NCBI GenBank assembly: GCA_043811795.1
Contig: JBDRMV010000097.1
Location: 1-6,076 of the forward strand
Direction of reading: 5' to 3'
DNA from: JBDRMV01 sp043811795
GTDB taxonomy: Bacteria; CG03
Length of the DNA: 6,076 nt
Shown: piece by piece, positions 1 to 4,823 of the stretch
Position numbering within the stretch: position 1 is the first letter of the stretch
How the letters are laid out: each line of letters begins with the position of its first letter
Made by a program: the position numbers and the translations under genes
The notes under the pieces: model-generated
The model's input: the letters and a program-made list of their open reading frames with translations, nothing else
Databases searched by the model: none
Told to the model about the DNA's origin: nothing

Positions 1-366
1 AATTATTCTCTTGTTCTTGACGACATAAAAGCGGTAAGGGAAGCGGCGAAAGGGCGCACCTTAAAAGTTATTATTGAAACGGCTCTTCTCACGAGAGAGG
101 AAAAAATAAAAGCGTGCGAATTGGCAAAAGAGGCGATGGCCGATTTTGTCAAGACATCCACGGGTTTTTCAACAGGCGGAGCTACGATTGAGGACATAAA
201 ACTTATGAGGAGCGTTGTCGGTACTTCAATGGGTATTAAGGCATCGGGGGGGATACACACTCTTGAAGAAGCCAGGGCAATGAAAGAGGCGGGAGCCACG
301 AGAATCGGCGCATCGGCTTCCGTTAAAATTGTTACCGGCGGGAAGTCAGAAGAGAAAGGGTATTAA
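1..366 (+). CDS. deoC: Deoxyribose-5-phosphate aldolase, 3' part (5' end outside window)
   Basis: The reading frame is open from base 1 and encodes the last 121 residues of a class I aldolase (full DeoC proteins are roughly 215-260 aa). DeoC cleaves 2-deoxyribose-5-phosphate to glyceraldehyde-3-phosphate and acetaldehyde in the cytosol, or inside a microcompartment when BMC-linked. Visible family motifs, in window-fragment numbering: LKVIIET (21-27); FVKTSTGF (49-56), whose Lys51 matches the Schiff-base lysine; GIKASGGI (78-85), whose Lys80 matches the second active-site lysine; and GATRIGAS (98-105), the phosphate-binding end of the barrel. The protein ends in Tyr, matching the mobile C-terminal tyrosine that assists catalysis in E. 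coli DeoC, so the 3' end looks intact and the enzyme active. A BMC shell gene follows 45 bp downstream, which suggests a role in an SPU-type metabolosome rather than plain nucleoside salvage. The family call is very secure; the BMC role is inferred from context. Confidence 0.96.
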   Translation, partial: NYSLVLDDIKAVREAAKGRTLKVIIETALLTREEKIKACELAKEAMADFVKTSTGFSTGGATIEDIKLMRSVVGTSMGIKASGGIHTLEEARAMKEAGATRIGASASVKIVTGGKSEEKGY

Positions 367-369
367 ATG

Positions 370-391
370 CTGCCTGCGAGCCGGCAGGCGG
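370..391. repeat. GC-rich palindrome in the deoC-shell gene gap
   Basis: Arms GCCTGC (372-377) and GCAGGC (384-389) pair perfectly around a 6-nt loop. One G-T wobble and one further C-G pair extend the stem to 8 bp (370-391). No T-run follows, so it is not a standard rho-independent terminator, and it lies just ahead of the shell gene's ribosome-binding site. It could be an mRNA-stabilising or processing hairpin between the two genes, or one copy of a dispersed palindromic repeat. One window cannot separate these. Confidence 0.5.
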
Positions 392-411
392 GGATTGTAG
401 GGAGGTAAAAA

Positions 412-699
412 ATGAGTGTTGAGAAGCTTGCTCTTGGGATGATTGAAACAAAAGGTCTTGTCGGAATGATTGAGGCGTCGGATGCGATGGTCAAGTCCGC
501 GAAGGTTACTTTAGCCGGCTATGAAAAAATAGGCGGCGGGTATGTTACGACTTTTGTGCGGGGGGAGGTCGGAGCCGTGCGTGCGGCGGTGGAGGCGGGT
601 TCCGCCGCCGTGCAGAGAATCGGCGAACTTATTTCGGTTCACGTAATACCGCGCCCGGACAGTCAGGTCGAGACAATTCTGCCTCAGCCGGAGGAATGA
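412..699 (+). CDS. BMC-H hexameric microcompartment shell protein (PduA/EutM-like)
   Basis: This 95-aa protein is a single BMC (Pfam PF00936-type) domain of standard length. Such proteins form flat hexamers that tile the facets of a microcompartment shell, with a central pore for small metabolites. Visible signatures: ALGMIETKGLVGMIEASDAM (7-26); Lys28 in DAMVKSA, matching the hexamer-edge lysine of PduA; the pore loop KIGGGYVT (39-46); RGEVGAVRAAVEAG (50-63); and VHVIPRP (76-82) with the edge Arg81. The pore has Gly42 where PduA has Ser40, as in EutM-type pores, and is followed by Tyr44. The tail after the domain is short and acidic (ending PQPEE). The start is the ATG 5 nt after a strong GGGAGGT Shine-Dalgarno sequence (400-406). 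It sits between deoC and a second BMC-linked gene, so it probably encapsulates the acetaldehyde-producing aldolase pathway. The substrate assignment is inferred from context. Confidence 0.97.
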   Translation: MSVEKLALGMIETKGLVGMIEASDAMVKSAKVTLAGYEKIGGGYVTTFVRGEVGAVRAAVEAGSAAVQRIGELISVHVIPRPDSQVETILPQPEE

Positions 700-700
700 T

Positions 701-728
701 AGATATCGGATATTAGATTTTAGGTTTG
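701..728 (+). repeat. Degenerate tandem heptamer repeat (about 4 copies)
   Basis: The gap between the shell gene and the next gene reads as four consecutive imperfect 7-mers: AGATATC, GGATATT, AGATTTT, AGGTTTG. They share the pattern [AG]G[AG]T-T--. The tract is AT-rich compared with the flanking genes and runs into the start region of the next gene. Short degenerate heptamer arrays of this kind occur in gaps of some bacterial genomes. With only four imperfect copies, chance or simple AT-rich spacer cannot be excluded. Confidence 0.4.
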
Positions 729-731
729 GTG

Positions 732-1010
732 ATGCCGGATGTTAGCTGGGACCGGGTCAGGAACATAATTACCGACGAAATTTTGAAAAATGTTCCGAAG
801 CGGAAAGAAATCAAAAAAGGTTTTTTCGCGGGGCGTTATCTGAAAAGTTTCAGGCAGCATTCTCCTTCGAGATTTCTGGCGACGGAGGTCTTTGTCAGGC
901 GCGCCGTCTCCCGCGGCGAGAGGGAATTGCGCATCCCCGGAGGGGCTATAATAACGCCTCTGGCAAGAGAATTGATAGATGAAAAAAATCTGAAAGTAAA
1001 TTATGAATGA
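732..1010 (+). CDS. Small BMC-associated protein with EutT/EutQ N-terminal-like motif
   Basis: Protein of 92 aa from ATG 732; GTG 729 and TTG 726 are in-frame alternatives adding one or two residues. ATG is preferred because a weak TAGG lies 7 nt upstream. The C-terminal ~40 residues contain VRRAVSRGERELRIPGG followed by AIITPLARELIDEKNLKV. From memory this matches the N-terminus of EutQ (…IRAAHARGEQ…IITPEAREVAELLGF) and of EutT (EIHLPADARLTPSAREL), so it appears to be a BMC-associated module. Here it stands alone: the EutQ cupin and the EutT adenosyltransferase domains are both absent. The N-terminal half has a possible amphipathic helix (SWDRVRNIITDEILKNV) and then a basic stretch (PKRKEIKKG), reminiscent of cargo encapsulation peptides plus linker, but this is speculative. 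The 3' end overlaps the first ATPase gene by 8 bp. No enzymatic function can be assigned; a cargo-recruiting or assembly role is the best guess. Confidence 0.75.
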   Translation: MPDVSWDRVRNIITDEILKNVPKRKEIKKGFFAGRYLKSFRQHSPSRFLATEVFVRRAVSRGERELRIPGGAIITPLARELIDEKNLKVNYE

Positions 1011-1320
1011 ATTAAAAGCAAAAATCGACGAGGTTTTGAAAGTTGAAGAAAAGGCGGCGCGCGACAGGGAAGAAGCGGTGGAACAGGCGGATAAAATTCT
1101 AAAGGAAACCGCAAAGGTCTTGGAAAAAATTCTTGAGGATGCCGAAACCGCCGTCCGGAGGGAACGGGAAGAAATTTTGCTGAAAAGCCGCAGCGCCGCC
1201 GAGATGGAAGTGAAGAAAATGGGGCTTGATGCGGAAATTCTGGCAAAAAAAAACAGCGTCGAGTTGAAGCAAAAAAAAGAAAAGATTTTCCAATTTCTTT
1301 TTCAGAGTGTTTTTGAATGA
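1003..1320 (+). CDS. ntpF: V/A-type ATPase peripheral-stalk subunit G/H
   Basis: Protein of 105 aa that is almost entirely charged heptad-like helix, rich in E, K, R and A with no aromatic residue until the last ~12. This is typical of the small stalk subunit (AhaH, NtpF, VatG) that pairs with subunit E to form the stator holding the catalytic head against subunit I. There is no catalytic motif, so the call rests on composition, length and its place as first gene of a G/H-I-K-E-C-F-A operon. The ATG lies inside the end of the preceding BMC-associated gene (8-bp overlap) and has only a weak GAAAG upstream, so translational coupling is likely. The stop overlaps the next start as ATGA. Runs of nine and eight A occur near the 3' end (1245-1253 and 1271-1278). 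Alternative: another coiled-coil protein, unlikely given position. Confidence 0.85.
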   Translation: MNELKAKIDEVLKVEEKAARDREEAVEQADKILKETAKVLEKILEDAETAVRREREEILLKSRSAAEMEVKKMGLDAEILAKKNSVELKQKKEKIFQFLFQSVFE

Positions 1321-3269
1321 TAGCGCCGCTCAGTAAAATATATCTGGCGGGGGTAAACAGTTATTTTAATCAGGCTTTCTCTTTCCTGCAAAGGAAAGGG
1401 CTGATGGAGGTCTCCTCGGCTTCGGAAGAAATTACAAAAGATTCCCGTCTAAAAAACACCCTGCCCACGGCAGCCTTCTACGAGGTATCGAGACGTCTTG
1501 AGGAGTTGAAAGAAACGATTTATTTTCTCGGAGAAGGTAAAACCCCGGAAATAAAAGAGCCTCCGAAGGTTAAGGGGTTTAACATAGAAAACGTAATTTC
1601 AAAAAGCGCTGAATTAAGGCATCGCTTATCAAGTATAAAAAATGAAATTTCAGGAGCGGAAAAAGAAAGAAGCATTCTTTCGGAAGCGCTCTCCATGAAT
1701 ATCCCCTTTGAAAATCTTTTTTCAGTAAGAAAAATCAGGTGGAAGGTTTTGAACGTGCCGGTCAAGAGCGTCCGGAAATTTGAACAACACATTAACTCTT
1801 TTCCGCTTGCCGCTTTTGTCCGCCTGAGATTTCAGCCCGGTAAAAATCTGAAGAGTTATATTGTTTTTTTTCATCCCGCAATAGGCATAAACGCGGATAA
1901 GTTTAACGCGCATGTGGTCGATATTCCAGTTTCTCCCGGCGAGAGGGCTGAAAGAGTTGCGCGCAGGATTGAATCCCTTAATCAGGAACTTGAGTCCGCT
2001 CTTGAATACAAAAAACATTTGGAGCAATATCTGCCCCAGGCGCTTCTCCTCTTTGATTATTACGAGAACTTGAAAATAAGAGAACGGTTCAGAAATGAAT
2101 CCATTTTCCAGACAAAAAAAGTTTTCGTTATCACCGGATGGATAAAACAGAAGGATTACCCTGCTTTTAAAGATGAAATTTCGCATAAGTTTCCGTGGGT
2201 TTCGGTTGACGGGAGAAAGCCCTTACGGGGAGAAAATGTCCCCGTAATTCTTGAGAACAAGAAAATTTCCGAACCCTATGAAGCGCTGACTTCAATGTAC
2301 GGGACCCCGCTGTACGGGTCGGTGGACCCGTCTCCGAATATGGCTGTCTTCTTTGCCTTTTTCTTCGGTCTCTGCCTGACGGACGCTTTTTACGGTATCA
2401 TCATTGCGGCCGTCTGCGCCGTTTTTTTATTTTTTAAGAAACCGGCGGTAGCCCTGAGGAAATTTTTGTGGATCGGCTTTTTGGGCGGCCTTTTTACGAT
2501 TCTGGCTGGCGCAGCGACGGGCGGATGGTTCGGTGATTTACCCCGGCGTCTTCCCGCAGGGCTGGGTTTTATAAAAAACTTTACGGACAGGTTTGTTCTT
2601 TTTGATCCTGTGAAGAACGCCTTGATTTTTGTCGGCATCTCTATCGGCTGCGGTTTCATTCAGGTTATGTGGGGAATGGTTTTGAAATGTCTGGACGATA
2701 TCAGGCAGGGCAGGATATATTCGCTTATTTTTGAAGATGTTGCTTCAATCTGCATTCAGATTTCGGTTTTCGTTATCCTCGGCGTTTATGCTCTGGACCT
2801 TTTTACGCTTCCCGCCGGTCTAGATAGAATTGTTTTTGGCTTGCTTGGTTTCGGCGCCGTATCAATAGTGGCGTATAACATGATTTTTCAGAAAGATGTT
2901 ATTTTCAAGATTTTGTGGAGTTATTACGGCCTGTATTCGGTGATTACCGGGAATTCGTTTTCCGATGTTCTTTCTTACATCCGTCTTTTTGCACTGGGCC
3001 TTACGACGGGGCTTCTCGGTATGGCGATAAACGAATTCGTCTGGGTCATCGGGGGCGCTGGAGCGTGGTTTATTCCGGTTGCCGTGATTGTTTTTGTGGT
3101 GGGGCATACCGTCAGTTTGTTTATAAATATGCTCGGTGCGGCGGTCCACACTCTGCGGCTCCAGTACTATGAATTTTTTACGAAGTTCATAAGAACCGGA
3201 GGGCATTATTTTAATCCGCTGAGAAATTTTATAAAATATACACCTTCGGGTGTTGTCAGGCAGGTTTAG
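1317..3269 (+). CDS. ntpI: V/A-type ATPase membrane subunit I (a-subunit homologue)
   Basis: This 650-aa protein has the two-part architecture of the family at normal length. Residues 1-320 are soluble and contain coiled-coil stretches (about 95-125 and 205-250) that anchor the peripheral stalks. Residues 340-640 carry roughly seven or eight membrane segments that form the ion half-channels beside the c-ring. Family motifs: MYGTPLYGSVDPSP (327-340), the hinge into the membrane domain; FFFGLCLTDAFYG (348-360); TGGWFGDLP (401-409); and FSDVLSYIRLFALGLTTGLL (548-567), whose Arg556 matches the essential arginine facing the c-ring carboxylate. A second conserved arginine is Arg614 in HTLRLQYYEFFTKF (611-624). 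The start is the ATG of an ATGA overlap with the G/H gene, with no clear Shine-Dalgarno sequence, so it is probably translated by re-initiation. The first residue after Met also fits the family N-terminus. Confidence 0.97.
   Translation: MIAPLSKIYLAGVNSYFNQAFSFLQRKGLMEVSSASEEITKDSRLKNTLPTAAFYEVSRRLEELKETIYFLGEGKTPEIKEPPKVKGFNIENVISKSAELRHRLSSIKNEISGAEKERSILSEALSMNIPFENLFSVRKIRWKVLNVPVKSVRKFEQHINSFPLAAFVRLRFQPGKNLKSYIVFFHPAIGINADKFNAHVVDIPVSPGERAERVARRIESLNQELESALEYKKHLEQYLPQALLLFDYYENLKIRERFRNESIFQTKKVFVITGWIKQKDYPAFKDEISHKFPWVSVDGRKPLRGENVPVILENKKISEPYEALTSMYGTPLYGSVDPSPNMAVFFAFFFGLCLTDAFYGIIIAAVCAVFLFFKKPAVALRKFLWIGFLGGLFTILAGAATGGWFGDLPRRLPAGLGFIKNFTDRFVLFDPVKNALIFVGISIGCGFIQVMWGMVLKCLDDIRQGRIYSLIFEDVASICIQISVFVILGVYALDLFTLPAGLDRIVFGLLGFGAVSIVAYNMIFQKDVIFKILWSYYGLYSVITGNSFSDVLSYIRLFALGLTTGLLGMAINEFVWVIGGAGAWFIPVAVIVFVVGHTVSLFINMLGAAVHTLRLQYYEFFTKFIRTGGHYFNPLRNFIKYTPSGVVRQV
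2223..2247. other. Perfect 9-bp inverted repeat inside ntpI
   Basis: TTACGGGGA (2223-2231) and TCCCCGTAA (2239-2247) are exact reverse complements around a 7-nt loop. A second perfect inverted repeat follows about 70 bp downstream: ACGGGTC (2314-2320) with GACCCGT (2325-2331), loop 4 nt. Both fall in the codons joining the soluble and membrane halves of subunit I (residues about 303-339). They may form mRNA hairpins. The second overlaps a strongly conserved protein motif, so its sequence is largely fixed by the protein. Confidence 0.4.
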
Positions 3270-3272
3270 TCA

Positions 3273-3306
3273 GGAGGACGACCCTCCCGCCACCCTGATA
3301 AGGAGG
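3273..3306 (+). promoter_or_regulatory. Leader of ntpK: strong Shine-Dalgarno with competing hairpins
   Basis: AAGGAGG at 3300-3306, 6 nt before ATG 3313, is the strongest ribosome-binding site in the window and decides the ntpK start. The 43-nt leader also contains GGAGG at 3273-3277 and CCTCC at 3283-3287. CCTCC can pair with the upstream GGAGG (5-nt loop) or with the Shine-Dalgarno GGAGG at 3302-3306 (14-nt loop). These pairings exclude each other, so the leader could tune translation of the c-ring subunit, which is needed in about ten copies per enzyme. The Shine-Dalgarno sequence is certain; the switch is a hypothesis based on 5-bp complementarity. Confidence 0.6.
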
Positions 3307-3312
3307 AGAAAT

Positions 3313-3786
3313 ATGGACGGTTTAACGATTGCTTTACTCGGCGCGGGGATTGCGGTTTTTCTTGCGGGGATTGGTTCCGCCGTAGGCATTGCAAAAGCAG
3401 GGCAGGCCGCCGCAGGGGTGCTGAGCGAGAAACCCGAGAAGTTCGGGGAAATGTTTCTTCTGGTTGCGCTCCCGGGGACGCAGGGAATTTATGGATTTGC
3501 GGTCGGTTTTATGACAATTCTGAAACTCGGTCTTATCGGCGCAGGTTCCCCTGTTTCGCCTACCATGCCGCAGGGCCTTCTGCTTTTTGCGGCTTGTCTT
3601 CCCGTTGCCGTTGCCGGGCTGGTCAGCGGAATACACCAGGGGAAAGTTTGCGCTTCCGGCGTGGGTGTTGTTGCGAAACAGGAAGGCAAGTTCGGTCTCG
3701 CCGTAATATACGGAATTCTTGTTGAGACGTACGCCCTTCTCGGTTTTGTCACCTCAATTCTCGTGGTCCTTTCCGTGAAGTTGTAA
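3313..3786 (+). CDS. ntpK: V/A-type ATPase c-ring subunit K (proteolipid), predicted Na+-binding
   Basis: Protein of 157 aa with four membrane helices, a duplicated hairpin as in E. hirae NtpK (about 156 aa). It forms the rotating ring that carries ions across the membrane against subunit I. Helix 2 has the LPGTQGIYGF motif (53-62) and helix 4 the LVETYALLGF motif (136-145), so only the second hairpin keeps the carboxylate, Glu138. All five side chains that coordinate Na+ in E. hirae NtpK (Leu61, Thr64, Gln65, Gln110, Glu139) have counterparts here: Leu53, Thr56, Gln57, Gln109 and Glu138. This predicts sodium rather than proton coupling, as an inference from conservation. An in-frame upstream TTG at 3250 would add 21 charged residues and overlap ntpI. 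It is rejected in favour of ATG 3313 because of the AAGGAGG site and because the family starts directly before helix 1. Confidence 0.97.
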   Translation: MDGLTIALLGAGIAVFLAGIGSAVGIAKAGQAAAGVLSEKPEKFGEMFLLVALPGTQGIYGFAVGFMTILKLGLIGAGSPVSPTMPQGLLLFAACLPVAVAGLVSGIHQGKVCASGVGVVAKQEGKFGLAVIYGILVETYALLGFVTSILVVLSVKL

Positions 3787-3792
3787 AGTTGT

Positions 3793-4320
3793 ATGAGCTG
3801 GACAGAACTTCTTGACAGGGTCGGCGGAGAACTCAAAGAAGATGTTGAGAAAATCCGCCTGGCCGGCGAGGAGAGAAAGAATAAAATCATTGGTGAAGCC
3901 GTCGCGCGTGCGGAGAAAAAAATCATAGAAGGACGGGAGCAGTCGGAAAAACAGGCAAAAATGCTTTTTGAAGAAATCAGTTCAACGGGCAGAATCCGGG
4001 CAAAGGGCATAATAAGAAAGTCAAAAACGGATGCGATAAATGAAATTTACGAAGAATTCAAGCGCAAAATCCTTGCGGATGACGAACTAAAAAAGAAAAT
4101 TCTGGAAAAGTTTCTTGAAGAAAACGTCTGCGCGGGCTGCGAAGTCCAGGTAACCCCCGATGTCTTTGCTCTTTTCAAAAAGAACAAAAAATTCAAGCCG
4201 GTTAAAAATGCAGATTGCCCGTCGCCTGTTCTGATTTTGCGGGACAGGGTTACCATAAGTTTTGACTGGGATGAATTTATGGCGGGGCTCAAAGAAAGAA
4301 CCATCGGTCTGGTGAAATGA
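3793..4320 (+). CDS. ntpE: V/A-type ATPase peripheral-stalk subunit E
   Basis: Protein of 175 aa, slightly shorter than the usual 185-200. Residues about 15-100 form a long charged helix (VEKIRLAGEERKNKIIGEAV, then RAEKKIIEGREQSEKQAK). A small globular C-terminal domain ends DRVTISFDWDEFMAGLKERT, matching the family pattern of a short strand followed by a helix that contacts the catalytic head. It should pair with the G/H subunit as the stator stalk. A CAGC motif (Cys113-Cys116) and Cys142 are unusual for a stalk subunit. It starts 6 nt after ntpK with no visible Shine-Dalgarno sequence, and its stop overlaps ntpC as ATGA, so translation is probably coupled on both sides. Identification rests on operon position, length and helix/domain pattern rather than on a catalytic motif. 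Confidence 0.88.
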   Translation: MSWTELLDRVGGELKEDVEKIRLAGEERKNKIIGEAVARAEKKIIEGREQSEKQAKMLFEEISSTGRIRAKGIIRKSKTDAINEIYEEFKRKILADDELKKKILEKFLEENVCAGCEVQVTPDVFALFKKNKKFKPVKNADCPSPVLILRDRVTISFDWDEFMAGLKERTIGLVK

Positions 4321-4823
4321 GTTACGGCGGTTTTTTTGCGGTGGGAGAAGCGAGGGTATTTGAAACATACCTCATGCCGCCTTTTCTGTTGAGAAGAGCA
4401 TTTGAAACGGAGAAGTATTCCGACGCTATGAACATTGTAAAAAGCGGCTCTTTTGGCCGCCTATTGAATGAAAAGGAAAGTGATTTCGGTCTGGGCGGTT
4501 TTTTGAAGAAAATGGCGGCGTCTTTTGCGGAAGTTTCGCAGGAGCCAAACGCGTTCACTCTGAATCAGACAAAATTTGTGAAATTTTTAAAAGCATGCGG
4601 GAATGAGCCCGCCGGAAAAATTTTGAGCGTTCTGCGCGGGAGCAGAGACCCGTTTGAGTTTTACGGGTTCCTGTATGAGGAAAGGCGAAAGCGTCTCGGC
4701 AGGATAGAAGGTTTTGACGTTCTGCTATTCGTGTGGCTTTCTCTGTGGTGGCAGACCCGGCTGGTGAGAATGATTCTTTCATCTAAAAAGAAAGGCGTAA
4801 AGGTAAAAGATGTCTCCGGATAA
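4317..4823 (+). CDS. ntpC: V/A-type ATPase subunit C (d-subunit homologue), about half usual length
   Basis: This 168-aa protein lies in the slot between E and F where subunit C, the funnel-shaped socket joining the central rotor shaft to the c-ring, is always found. Typical C subunits are about 330-380 aa. The N-terminus (VGEARVFETYLMPPFLLRRA, then a SDAMNIVKSGSFGRLL stretch at 35-50) resembles the family start, in which a short helix is followed by a 'leeAl.lL.dt.y' segment. The C-terminus (GRIEGFDVLLFVWLSLWWQT, then RLVRMILSSKKKGVKVKDV) resembles the family end '…ep…ayllake.EvrnlriIl.gk..gl…I'. Both ends are present, so an internal contraction is more likely than a truncation. I see no frameshifted continuation, because ntpG begins 14 bp before this stop in another frame. 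The ATG overlaps the ntpE stop. Position makes the call fairly safe; similarity is weak. Confidence 0.7.
   Translation: MSYGGFFAVGEARVFETYLMPPFLLRRAFETEKYSDAMNIVKSGSFGRLLNEKESDFGLGGFLKKMAASFAEVSQEPNAFTLNQTKFVKFLKACGNEPAGKILSVLRGSRDPFEFYGFLYEERRKRLGRIEGFDVLLFVWLSLWWQTRLVRMILSSKKKGVKVKDVSG

Noticed and set aside
370..400. Rho-independent terminator after deoC
   Set aside because: The hairpin is followed by GGGATTGTAG rather than a T-run, so termination is not supported.
583..608. GCGGCGG…CCGCCGC inverted repeat within the shell gene
   Set aside because: It arises from Ala/Val-rich, GC-rich codons in a conserved helix and has a 12-nt loop; coding constraint explains it.
1722..2186. 154-aa open frame on the minus strand
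   Set aside because: It is fully antisense to the soluble domain of subunit I and has no ribosome-binding site or family motif that I recognise.
3250..3312. N-terminal extension of subunit K from TTG 3250
   Set aside because: It would overlap ntpI, add 21 charged residues before the first membrane helix, and bypass the AAGGAGG site placed for ATG 3313.
3489..4010. 173-aa open frame on the minus strand
   Set aside because: It lies antisense across ntpK and ntpE, spans their junction, has no recognisable domain, and both opposing genes are well supported.
4444..4460. GCGGC…GCCGC hairpin within ntpC
   Set aside because: Only a 5-bp stem inside coding sequence, with no positional reason to expect function.
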